Positions 13,201 to 22,549 of a DNA stretch of 64,000 nt are shown in pieces. Every line of letters begins with the position of its first letter. Within the stretch, counting starts at the first letter, position 1. Below the pieces are notes generated by a model. The model saw only the letters and a list, made by a program, of their open reading frames with translations, was not told the origin of the DNA and did not search any database. The position numbers were made by a program, and so were the translations under genes. Origin of the DNA: Achaetomium macrosporum (taxonomy: Eukaryota > Ascomycota > Sordariomycetes > Sordariales > Chaetomiaceae); NCBI GenBank assembly GCA_033296875.1, contig MU860090.1:1-64000 (forward strand), given 5' to 3'.

Positions 13201-13421
13201 ACGGCGCCGCCACACAACGAGTCCATCAAATATCCTGCAGCAAAGCGGTCGAGAACCCACCTCTCTGCCTCATCCACGGCCGAGCGGTCGAGGAGCAGTC
13301 AACAACGTTTTCTCATAACCCCATTTCACTCAGCATTATTCTCGTGGCGCCCTTGATCACAAAGGGACTCTGCTTGACGTCTCCCGTGGCATCTCCGGTG
13401 TCAACCAGGGCCAAGACACCA
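7269..13421. other. Large gene-free region before the homeobox gene
   Basis: About 6.1 kb without a supportable coding gene. All open frames are short (mostly under 150 codons) on both strands and their translations look random. It lies between the 3' end of the caspase-rhodanese gene and a developmental-type transcription factor. It may hold the factor's regulatory sequence, a long 5' UTR or non-coding transcripts; that is inference. One hairpin is visible at 10056-10099 (CGCAG/CTGCG inside GGTGGGG/CCCCACC). No tRNA was recognised. Confidence 0.5.
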
Positions 13422-14790
13422 ATGGTCATGGCCGGCTTTCCTTATTATAACAACACATACACACACAGCGGATACGATGCGCGACATCCCAGCCACATCG
13501 TCTCCATGGAGCCGCTGCGAGGCTCGAGGGGAGCCAACCTTCCGCCACTCCGCGAGGTAGGTCACGATGTGCCCCCCTACCAGCGATGTTCTTGATCGAC
13601 TAATCGGCGGCAGCTTCTCTCGCGTCTTGGCCAGATCGACGCTCGACCTCAGGAAATTGGCCCCGGAGGCTACCCGCGAATGGGCCCGGATACAGCGAAC
13701 AGTAGCAGCCCAGCAACGCCCCAGGGCCACTACACGCTCTTGCCACCCCAACCCCACGATCTGAACCGGCCCAAATGGCTTCCGACTCGGGAAGAGAGAG
13801 ACAGCAGGGACCATTGGCCTCATGTCCCCGGCCGATACCCAACGCCGCCTCGAGACGCTCCGCCGCCTACTTTATCGTCGTCCGCTCCCACTCCCCGGCC
13901 CCCTGCCGACCGCTGGACGGTTGCTCCCTACAGCCACGGGTACCACGACATCCACCGGGATGACAGCCCCGCAGACCATAGTCACTCGAGATCCGGATCC
14001 TTCCAAGAGGGCCATGGCCAGGAAGGTTATAAAAAGAGGGACTATCGCGACCGGCGGTACGGCCTGGGCGGTTACGTTCACGGCAGCTACGACAGCGTAA
14101 CGGGCGGCAACCACGTCTACGACGGCCGCGAGTACGGCCCATACCCCTCGGGCCCGGGCTCAGCAGGAACTCATCAGCCACATGGGCCAGCAGTCCCTGC
14201 TCACCAAGTAATCGGCAAACGGAACCGGCCAAACCTCCCTAAAGAAGCGGTCGATATCATGATGGCCTGGGTAGACGACCACATTGAGAACCCGTATGAG
14301 CGGGAGGACAGGCCCGAGCTAATACGGCGAACGGGGCTGGAAGAGAGTAAGTCGTCCCCCATTTTCCCAGCGGGACACGAGAAAAGACACCCAACCCCTT
14401 ACTGACACAAGACCTACCTTACAATTAGGGCGGGTAATCCACTGGTTCACCAACTTCCGCCGCCGCAAATGGCACAAGCACAGGGTCGACTTCTACAGCC
14501 GCGAGGTGACCAAGGCGAAGGCGGCGCGCCACGCCGCCGAGGAGGAAGCCGCGCGCAACCCGCCTCACTCGGCCGCCGCCGAGGCTGCTCGCCGTGCCGC
14601 TGATGCCGCGGCCAGGCGTGCCGCAGAGGCAGAGGCGGCCCGCTCCGCGGCGGAGAAGAACTACCTCCGCGCCAAGGAGCGGTGGGAGAGCTGGGAGGAC
14701 GACCAGAAGCGGAAGCGCGGGGCGGAGCGGGAGATGAAGAGGAAGGCTGGGTTGTTGGTTGATGATGACTCGGAGGATGATCTTGATTAG
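13422..14790 (+). CDS. TALE-class homeodomain transcription factor
   Basis: Three exons (13422-13556, 13614-14346, 14429-14790) give about 409 residues. The N-terminal 245 residues are disordered and rich in Pro, Tyr, His, Gly and Ser. Residues about 247-309 are a TALE (three-amino-acid-loop-extension) homeodomain: KRNRPNLPKEAV begins it, the loop is ENPYEREDR, and recognition helix VIHWFTNFRRRKW carries the W-F-x-N-x-R core; intron 2 falls inside the homeodomain just before this helix, at phase 1. A very Ala/Glu/Arg-rich segment (about 320-385) predicts a long helix or coiled coil, followed by a basic then acidic C-terminus (DDDSEDDLD). Two ATGs six bases apart (13422, 13428) are both plausible starts. 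Role: nuclear DNA-binding regulator. Fungal members often act in sexual development or conidiation, but the target process here is not visible. Confidence 0.87.
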
Positions 14791-15927
14791 GGCTTAGGGG
14801 GCGGTAGCTTCATTGACGTCCTTCCCCTTCTTCTTCTTTCTTTCTTCTCTTCAGGCACCGGCGTTTGGTGCGGGGAAAAGATGGTTGGCTCGGGCCCGGC
14901 AGTGGTGTAGTCATTCCTCGGAGTTGTGGTGTTGGCATTAGGAGAGGACAGAAGGGGAATTGGAGGGAAAAGATGAGGGTGTGTTGCTTGATGTTTATTT
15001 GGGGTTGGATTACACATGTATGTACAAGTACATCAGGCTTTTTCGACCCCTGAGTTGCATCAGCTCGATCCTGGCGATCGTCGCCGGCAAGGGGCCCGCT
15101 CCAATTGTACATCACCAAGCAGTTCCACTTCGACGGTCCTCGACACAGCATCCCAAGCAACTGAAGCTGATACCGTCTCAAGACAACGTCCATCTACCAT
15201 AAACCGGCAGTCGAAGTTTTCGGCACGCTTAATGCATTGGAGAGCTCGAAGGATGGGGCAATCTGGAGCCATACCAGTCCGATGTTCGATGCCTAGGTAG
15301 CTCAGCTCAGCCCCCATCTGCCGGGCTGGGCTGGCGGATACGGTGGATGCTGGCGGTAGCGGTGGCGAGGCCTTCTGCTGAGTCGATGTACATCCGAGAC
15401 TTGCAGACACTTGATACAGGAAACCCCTGGATCTTGGAAAAAGGTGGTTTATCGAGACTGAAGGTGATGCAGGTAAGTGGAAGGAAGGGAAGTGCCACAG
15501 TGGCGGGTGCACTTATACTTAGCTTCCGACAAAGGAAGGAGCTCCCAAGAAAACGGGAGCTCCACAGAGTCAGGAACCCGAGCTCCCTATCTAAATACGC
15601 CTTCCTTGCATAACAGTGTTTATGAGCCAACAGTCCTTCAACTCTCCTATGATGTGGCGGGAAAGGTAGCGTCTCTAGAGCTATAGAATTGCTTATTTGA
15701 GCGTGAGCCACGTATTCAGACCAGCGGCTTAATTGGACGAGCCGCTCATTAGGTTAGCCGTTGAATAAGGGAAATTACTATTTATGGAGTACGGCAGTCA
15801 CTCCTACCGTGAATAGAAGTTTCACAGCTCGCTTTCTACGGCTAAGCACTCTAGCTATATATTCTATTAAGTCGCCCACTAATAGTGTATGAATCGCTTC
15901 CCACACCCCTAACCTCCCCTTTACCTA

Positions 15928-16003
15928 TTTTCACCGCGAAGCTCGCGGTTCGATTCCCCGTACCGGAGGTATATACTACCTGCAGCAGGTCAACTAGCTG
16001 TTC
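15928..16003 (+). pseudogene. 3' half of tRNA-Glu plus 3' flank, inverted copy
   Basis: This plus-strand segment matches the tRNA-Glu gene on the opposite strand from the anticodon loop (TTTTCACC) through the T arm and acceptor 3' strand (TACCGGA), then continues about 37 bp into the 3' flank. Seventy-six aligned positions differ at five, with no gaps by eye. The 5' half (acceptor 5' strand, D arm, half the anticodon stem) is absent, so it cannot fold as a tRNA. One T-stem position is changed (CGCGG instead of CGGGG). Confidence 0.85.
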
Positions 16004-16160
16004 GCTGTTATATTTAGTTTGGTCCTTCTCTAATAGGTATATAAAAGGTAAAAACTAATAACTAGCTATAATAAAAGGTTATAAGAGCAGCTAGTTGACC
16101 CGCTGCAGAGAGTATATACCTCCGGTACGGGGAATCGAACCCCGAGCTTCGCGGTGAAAA
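15928..16160. repeat. Inverted repeat with arms inside and outside a tRNA gene
   Basis: Two 76 bp arms in inverted orientation (15928-16003 and 16085-16160) are separated by an 81 bp AT-rich spacer. The right arm includes the 3' half of the intact tRNA-Glu. Arms are about 93 percent identical (5 mismatches counted by eye). The shared segment ends abruptly inside the anticodon loop on one side and near GCTG(T/C)TC on the other. Because flanking DNA is included, this is a DNA-level inverted duplication and not a retroposed mature tRNA. Confidence 0.85.
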
Positions 16161-16191
16161 CGCGATATGTTAGCCGTTACACTATACCGGA
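16120..16191 (-). tRNA. tRNA-Glu (anticodon TTC)
   Basis: Read on the minus strand from 16191: acceptor stem TCCGGTA pairs with TACCGGA; a D arm contains GTGTAACGGCTAAC; the anticodon stem TCGCG/CGCGA closes a seven-base loop TTTTCAC whose middle triplet is TTC (Glu, reading GAA/GAG); the T arm is GGGG-TTCGATT-CCCC. No intron. The TTCGATT T-loop and GGCTA in the D arm match eukaryotic tRNA-Glu genes and provide the A and B boxes for RNA polymerase III. The 3' half is duplicated in inverted orientation just to the left. Confidence 0.95.
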
Positions 16192-17347
16192 TTATTGAAA
16201 ATGAACAGCAAAAACTGGACCCTAAGTAGGGTAGCTGTCTTGGCAGGGGCGTGATCTATCATCTACATGTCCTAGGCCGAGTGTAGGCCTTCTCGACAGC
16301 GCCCAACAAAGGTATACTAAGGTAAACCACAGGCATATCGCTATGGCTTCACCTGTTTATATCGCTTACCTTTAGTCAACTAAACGGGTGGGCAATCTTG
16401 GTAAGACATGCTACATAGTGCAAAAAGGCCCCTGTTACAAGGTATAAGGGGGTTAGGGTTACATGCAGCTCCTATCTTCCCCTGATCAAAGCTGGGAACT
16501 TAAATAGCACGAGGCATTCCTCCCAGTAGTAGTGGGCGTCAACGCGCTTATTCAAGAGTGTACCTACCGGATACTGCCTTATTCAATGATTACATGCTGG
16601 TCATCCCGGCCTCACCGCGAACGTTCATGTTCATTTCCAGTTGTGTTTCCCCCGGAACCGGTCCCGATGAGCGAGGGAATGTGTAAGTGATCCTCGACGC
16701 TTCAAGCTCTCGTCTCTTGTTGGATTCACAAACCTTGTACTTCCCCGTAGGAATAGTACGGTTTTGTTGACAACGAAGTCCCAAAAACATCTCAACCAAA
16801 GCTGTGTTCCCATTACGTCTGATGCTGTGCTCTCCTTTCCCCTTTTCTACTTCCATCCTTCAGTGGTAGAGAAAAAATTCTTCCGTCATGTTCAAGTTCA
16901 AGCTCAAGCATTCCAAAATAAACATTCAAATAGACGAAGTCAGGAGAATCAATACTTAAGGTACTTAATTCTGCAACTTCCCTTACCACTCAGCTCGCAG
17001 ACTCTCCGTCTTGCACCCCGACTGTGCAGGCAGCCGTTCTTCCCTCTCGAGGCAGTCTATTAATTACCCACAAGGTGCCACCGTTTTCACCACGCTCGGT
17101 TGACTTCACATTTTCTATCGAGTCTCAAATCTTTTCTCATGCCTCATTCCTGCGCACATCCACTGATCATTTCACCGATTATCTGAGATACAATCGAGCC
17201 AGATTATCCATCGGTAGGTCCAGCCATTCATTGGCCCCAAGTTCGGCAATTCTCAAACAGTTGAAGCAAAAGCTCGAAAAACGCCAGACAAGACCGGTCC
17301 TGACAGCTCCCGGCGCCATGCGGTTCATCTAGAGAGCGCGTATCATC

Positions 17348-19873
17348 ATGGCATCCCACTCAGGACAAGGTAACTCGGCATCCAGCGATCCCAATGTGCT
17401 CCTTCGGCCGTCGAGAACACTGGAGAATGGCGCGACAGTTTCCGCCAAAATGGACGAGAGAGAAGCGAAGAAACAGCGCCTGCGTGAGCTCAGAGACACC
17501 TACCCCTACGTCAAGACCATCGTCAACCACATGGGAAAACACTACAGAGCTGTCGCACCTCCTGCGTGGCTGGATTTGCGAGAGGTGGCCGGTCAGCTGA
17601 TGAGATCAACGCAAACCGGTTCGAAGCACCCCGCCTGGGGGTCTCTGAAGCGGTCTTTAGTGGCAATCATTGCGTGGCGGGCGGGTCGCAACAGTTGGGA
17701 AGAGGCTGTAAAAGTGGCTAGGATGCCTTATATCGGCACCAGGTCAGAGGTGAAATCGATGGAATTCATCTACGATATCCACTGTAGAACCGCTCGCCTG
17801 CCAAATTGCCTGCTGAAGGACCTCAAGAAGGTGGAGCTTGATTTTTTGTTGGAGTCGGAGCGGCGAAGCCACGATAAGATGCCGGGCTTCTGGAAGGGGG
17901 CCGACGTTGAGGACCCCAATTGGCGCCGCGCCTATATGGAAGAGCCCATCAAGCGATATAATCTCCGTCTTCCTTTCAACGACGACCTCACTGACTTGGT
18001 TCTGAGTACGGTGTGCCGAAGACCCGAGCCCGATAAACCACTGTTGTCAACACCCGCCAGGGTCGGCAAGGAGGGAGATGGCGCTTCCGATCAAGCGGCC
18101 GGAACGAAGGAAGACAGCGATCTGGAGGCAGAGGTTAGGAACGGAGGCGTAGCTGGCATGTGGGAGAGCGAAGTTCAAGCTATTATCGCCAGAATTGCCG
18201 ACACGGTCCACACGACGCTGGAAACCGAGAAGGTGAGGCTCCTGGGGAAGCGGGACAGGCAAGAGGTCGAGACGGTTCAGCTCCATAAGCGACAGAAGAC
18301 GGTGGAAGACGTGTCCGAAGACGTCTCCAAAGAGGTCGAGACAACTCAGTTCCACAAGAAGCAACAGAAGACCGTAGAAGACGTGCCCAACTCACCGAAG
18401 CCCATCAACACGATCGAAGATAACGATGGCGACGGCTCGCCGGCGTCTTATACGGCCAGGGCAGCTGCCCCGAAGGAAGAGCGCTATCGAGCACTCAAAA
18501 CCAGCTACAAGAAGCTTAAGAATCACAATCGGCAATTGACAGCTTCTCTTGCTGAACTCAATGATAAATACAAGAAGCTGAGTGAGAACGCTGAGCTAAT
18601 GGCTCTCCAATACAAAGACCTCCGGAGCGACTACGACACCAGCAAAGAAAAGGTTCGGCAATTGGCCAACACGTGTGGTCGACAGGAAGAGCAAACCAAG
18701 ACACTTATGGAGAGAGGCCTGCAACTAGTAGACCAGTCCTCGGCATTTTCGGAAGCTGTTAAGCAGCTGGACGACAAGAGCGGACAACTGGCGGCACAGG
18801 GCACTGCCCTCAAAGACGAGAACGTGATCATGAGAGCCCAGATAGTCAGCTTGCTGGCTCGCGTGGATACGCTGGAGAGATCTGCGGCAGCCCAGGCACG
18901 CCAGTCCCAGACTCGATGCGCTGGCCCAGGGCCGGCCGAGGGATTGCCGAACAACAGGCACGATGCAGGCTCCTCCACGCTGCCGGGTTCTCAAGGGCAG
19001 TCAAACGGCGCAAGCAAACACGACAGCAATGACAGCCTGGATTTGACCAAAGTGCCGCTTTACCGTAAACCCACGGTGCAGCCCGGAAACCGCGCGTCGT
19101 CACGGTTCCCCTGCATACTCGAGATGCCCACTTTCGATCTTGAGGAGAGCCCGCAAGAGGAAAGCTCTCGCCGCAGCGTCCCAGCGGTCACCAATGCCCG
19201 GAGCATGACGACTCACACAGACACGACCATCACCACGCCGAGTCGATTGACGACGACCCACTCGCACGCGAACCCAGCAGCCGAAGGCTCGAACGCCGCT
19301 CTCAGTCCGACCTGTGAGCCGCTTACGGCTCCGGCTCCCGCCCAGATGCTGTCAACAGCCACAGCACCGCCGCAGATGCCGATTCCGGCCCCGGCCCCGG
19401 CACCGGCCGCAGGACCGACCGCGATCACTCAGACATCCACCTCCACAACCGAGGCCTTGCCCTCCACAGTCGCGACCACGCAGCAGTTGCATCCGCATCC
19501 GGGAGCCCAGCCAGAGGCACAGTCGAAGGAGCACACTGCTAAAGCTCCTGTTCCCAACCATATCCAAGACGCCACCGCGAATAACACCGAAATTGCGCGG
19601 CTTTCCCCTGCTCGCCGAGAGCAGGTCTTCTCCTTTCTGAGGGGCCTCGATCAACCGATTTGGACGACGCCGACCCAGGAAATTGTGGCGTGTTGCCGGG
19701 CCAACGGGATGGAGTATGACAGGCTGGATGACCTCGTGGAAGAGTTCAAAATAATCGTCGGGGGCTATTTGGGGGTTGTCGATGCAGAGGGTAGGTGGAT
19801 TGGTGGAGCGGATGGGGAGGGACAGGGGGAGGGGGACGTTTCCGAAGGGCTTGGATTGAATAATTGCGTCTAA
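17348..19873 (+). CDS. Intronless coiled-coil protein of unknown function
   Basis: A single open frame of 841 codons starts ATCATCATGG and is not interrupted by introns. No known domain was recognised. Residues about 40-235 are a compact, Trp-containing region (PPAWLDLREVAGQLM, IIAWRAGRNSWEEAV) with the look of a folded helical domain. Residues about 305-345 hold a tandem 23-residue repeat around QKTVEDV. Residues about 377-515 have strong heptad-like coiled-coil character. Residues about 520-740 are low complexity with a Pro-Ala run near 675-695. Residues about 755-825 form a second compact segment (RREQVFSFLRGLDQPIW). Likely a scaffold or chromatin/cytoskeleton-associated protein, but function is unknown. 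The absence of introns contrasts with most neighbours. Confidence 0.72.
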   Translation: MASHSGQGNSASSDPNVLLRPSRTLENGATVSAKMDEREAKKQRLRELRDTYPYVKTIVNHMGKHYRAVAPPAWLDLREVAGQLMRSTQTGSKHPAWGSLKRSLVAIIAWRAGRNSWEEAVKVARMPYIGTRSEVKSMEFIYDIHCRTARLPNCLLKDLKKVELDFLLESERRSHDKMPGFWKGADVEDPNWRRAYMEEPIKRYNLRLPFNDDLTDLVLSTVCRRPEPDKPLLSTPARVGKEGDGASDQAAGTKEDSDLEAEVRNGGVAGMWESEVQAIIARIADTVHTTLETEKVRLLGKRDRQEVETVQLHKRQKTVEDVSEDVSKEVETTQFHKKQQKTVEDVPNSPKPINTIEDNDGDGSPASYTARAAAPKEERYRALKTSYKKLKNHNRQLTASLAELNDKYKKLSENAELMALQYKDLRSDYDTSKEKVRQLANTCGRQEEQTKTLMERGLQLVDQSSAFSEAVKQLDDKSGQLAAQGTALKDENVIMRAQIVSLLARVDTLERSAAAQARQSQTRCAGPGPAEGLPNNRHDAGSSTLPGSQGQSNGASKHDSNDSLDLTKVPLYRKPTVQPGNRASSRFPCILEMPTFDLEESPQEESSRRSVPAVTNARSMTTHTDTTITTPSRLTTTHSHANPAAEGSNAALSPTCEPLTAPAPAQMLSTATAPPQMPIPAPAPAPAAGPTAITQTSTSTTEALPSTVATTQQLHPHPGAQPEAQSKEHTAKAPVPNHIQDATANNTEIARLSPARREQVFSFLRGLDQPIWTTPTQEIVACCRANGMEYDRLDDLVEEFKIIVGGYLGVVDAEGRWIGGADGEGQGEGDVSEGLGLNNCV
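18263..18393 (+). repeat. In-frame tandem repeat of 69 bp (two units)
   Basis: Two adjacent units begin at 18263 and 18332, both starting GAGGTCGAGAC and both encoding VE(T)xQ(L/F)HK(R/K)Q...KTVEDV. The unit length is 69 bp, 23 codons, so gain or loss of a unit keeps the frame. The second unit ends at about 18393. Confidence 0.75.
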
Positions 19874-20641
19874 GAGGTGAAACGGAGAGAGGGAAGTATC
19901 GGGATTCGTGATGCGTTTGAGAGCGGTGAAGTGGGAGGACGCGAGGCTCCGTCATCGTGCGAAGGACGGCTCCTGACGAGATTGAAATTATTCTTAGCGA
20001 TCTAGCTCTCATACATTGCTTCGTCGTCGTTGATTTAAATACTGCTGCAGTATGAACCTGTGAGATGAGGAGAGGTTAAGTCGAGAGGAAAGATAACAGA
20101 GAAGAGGGAAAATTAAACCAGGAAAGAAAGAAAGTAAGAGAGAGGGAAGATAAAGCAAAGGAGCAAGGAAAGAAATGGAAGAAGGATGAAAGAAAGATGA
20201 GGAAAGGAAGGAAAGAAAACAAAAGAAAAAAGAAAGCTACAGATAACTGGCTGAAGGAAAGAAGACGACGCCTCCCCAAATCTGAGAGGTCCCACAGCCC
20301 GTTTTGCTCATACAGATCATCGTATAAGCAGCTAACCCGAACCCTCCACTTGTCTCGTGTTGTGATTTCCTGAATCTTCTAGGATCGCTTCGAACCGACA
20401 ATACATATCGGCAAGACTTATGTCAGGAGCTGCGTAATGTGAAAAGCTGAGGTTAGATGCCCATCTTATGACCGAGCCATCAAAGGGTGTCTTATCCCCG
20501 GGCGTACCGGGGCCATCACCGAGTTTCCCGGGCCCACCTCCGGCGGGATTCTCGTCTGAGATCGAAGGGGGGTCAAACCTTAAGTTCACGTAACACGCTC
20601 TCATCTCACCTTTAACCGACCTCCACCTCAATGTCATAAAC
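19874..20641. other. Intergenic, includes purine tract
   Basis: No gene seen. This is the 3' flank of the coiled-coil gene and the promoter of the oxygenase gene. It contains the long purine-rich strand at 20086-20236. Confidence 0.5.
20086..20236 (+). repeat. 150-bp polypurine (GA-rich) tract
   Basis: The plus strand is almost entirely A and G with motifs GGAAAGAAAG, GAGAGAGGGAAGA and GGAAAGGAAGGAAAG, interrupted by few pyrimidines. Such strand-asymmetric tracts can form H-DNA triplexes or act as nucleosome-poor promoter elements in other fungi. It ends about 400 bp upstream of the oxygenase start. Confidence 0.75.
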
Positions 20642-21603
20642 ATGTTCACCTACCTTCTCGCCCTCCTCCCCGTACTCCTCTACTTTTCCAACCCCATCGT
20701 CCAATTCTTCTCTCCCTCCCCGCCCCAGATCCGCCGGCTCCCGCGCCCCCAACTCAACGAAGACCTCTTGGCACTCGAAGCAGCAAACACCACTGACATC
20801 TCAAAATACACCTGCCCCCCGAATACGTACAGAGTCCACATCTTCTCCCGCGCGCCCCTTGTGCTCTATATAGAGAACTTCCTCGCCCTTTCCGAGCGTA
20901 GCCACCTGCTAGAAATCAGGTCCGTCATCTTCAACCCCCCCAATGCCACCCTATCATGGCATAACACTCACAAGTTCAACACAGCGAACCACTCTACCAA
21001 CCATCAACAGTAACCCACAACGCAGGCGAGACCACGTCCCACGCTCCCTCGATCCGCGACTCCGAGGTCGCTCTGGTTCCGCGCACAGACACGGTGCGAT
21101 GCATCGAGGACCGCGCGCGCGCCCTGCAGGGCTGGCGCGACGAAGTCTGGATCGAGAGGCTCCGGGTGCAGCGGTATCGCGCGGGGGGTCACTATGCACA
21201 TCACTTTGACTGGAGCACGGGGAGGGGCGGCTGGGGCAGGGTAGGCAGTTTCATGGTTTGGGTTGCCGACTCGGACACTGCTTCTCCAGGTTCTGAGGAG
21301 GGGGATGGTGGGGAGAGGTTGGAAGGGGGAGGGACTGAGTTTCCTTACTTGAAGGGGAAGGGGGATAGGAGGTGGTGTCGCTTTGTTGAGTGTTCTCAAT
21401 CTCAGGAGGGGGAGGAGGGGATGGAGGATGGGGAGAGAAAGGGAGTTGTGTTCAAGGTTGTGCCTGGGAATGCCGTGTATTGGGAGAACTTCATGGCTGA
21501 TGGCACGGGGAGGGGATATGAGGAGACGTGGCATGCTGGATTGCCTGTGAAGAAAGGGGTCAAGGTTGGGTTGAATATCTGGAGTTGGGGAAGGATTGAG
21601 TAG
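20642..21603 (+). CDS. Prolyl 4-hydroxylase-like 2OG-Fe(II) oxygenase
   Basis: Two exons (20642-20919, 20985-21603) encode about 298 residues. The N-terminus (MFTYLLALLPVLLYF) is hydrophobic, a signal anchor or signal peptide, so a secretory-pathway location is likely. The catalytic double-stranded beta-helix carries the iron ligands HxD at HHFDW (His165, Asp167) and His276 in ETWHAGLPV, with Lys286 positioned to bind 2-oxoglutarate, the P4H-type arrangement. The segment VLYIENFLALSERSHLLEIS is the usual N-terminal P4H helix region. A glycine- and glutamate-rich insert (about 195-245) interrupts the core loop. Reaction: hydroxylation of peptidyl proline or a related substrate using O2 and 2-oxoglutarate. 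The natural substrate is unknown. The intron is 65 bp and phase 2. Confidence 0.9.
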
Positions 21604-22549
21604 GGGGTGTTGCGTGCAGGGGAGTAAATAGTCTCGAATCTTTATGGAACGCAACATCCACTGATCTCGATGAACTTGTGGACACGTATCGGGGAGGCGC
21701 GGAAGGACGGTTAACGACAACGCGGGTGCCTACGGAGTCGCTGCCGGTCAATAACGAGAGCCCAGAATCTGGCTGCATCGTCGAGCATCGTAAACTGGCC
21801 ATTTGTCCTCTTCAGCTTGCCGTGGTGACGCAAAGCGATTGCGTTTTTTATCGTTCACGAGACCTCTCCTCGCGACTCCTCCCGACTGAGCCATGGACTA
21901 GGAAATGACAGGAAACGGGACTTTCAGGATGCAGACATGGAAGCACAGCGCTGCCAACCAGGCATTGTGCGTAATGCTAATTTCAGCGCTGGCCGGAATT
22001 GGCAGGCAATGAGTCACCAGGCGTATCGTAACTGTGGTAATGGGAGCCTCCTTCCTTCACGAAGCTTGATACTGCGCGACTTGGTCCTTGTGGCTTATCA
22101 TCGACAATCTGCGTTTTCAAGTCGACTGCATTCACCAAGGAAAAGGCTGATGCTGCCTTATCTGTCACTTTCCATCATCCTCTTTTCAGGGAGGTCTTCC
22201 GACAAAGCAAGCTGACGGACTCGTCTGCAGCACTCGGGGGACAGAGGTACCCGCTTAACTAAATTCCCTCGGGAGTCGGACCAAAAACCATCCGCCCAAG
22301 AATTCCGAGACCCTCCATCCGGGCCATCCCGGCCGAATCCGGTATTAACCCACCGGAAGTCCTCGAACGCCAGGCAGATGTCATAGCCAGGGGTGACGAA
22401 TATGGCGCGGCCGAGCCCAACGTCGACGGAGTTATACATGGGATCGGGGCCCGGGGCCGCACAATCTTTTGGTCCGATGTCTTTCGACTTCCTCTCGTGG
22501 CCGCCCCTCGGCTTCGGTCTCGGACTTGGCAACACCGCAGCGCCGCAGC
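21604..22549. other. Intergenic, promoter of Zn2Cys6 gene
   Basis: No supportable gene. Probably the oxygenase 3' flank followed by the promoter and leader of the Zn2Cys6 regulator. Several short ATG-initiated frames exist in the last 900 bases, and some could be upstream ORFs if the leader is long. Confidence 0.4.

Larger units (their letters stand above)
14791..17347. other. Intergenic region with tRNA and decayed repeat DNA
   Basis: No protein gene is supported. The stretch from about 15690 to 16560 is visibly more AT-rich than the flanks and contains the tRNA-Glu gene, its inverted half-copy, and a small hairpin at 15723-15746 (AGCGGCT/AGCCGCT). Positions 16600-17347 are probably promoter and 5' UTR of the downstream intronless gene; the pyrimidine/CA-rich composition at 16980-17170 resembles fungal leaders. 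Confidence 0.45.

Noticed and set aside
21004..21720. 238-codon minus-strand frame
   Set aside because: Antisense shadow of the oxygenase second exon, rich in Pro and Leu with no conserved motif.
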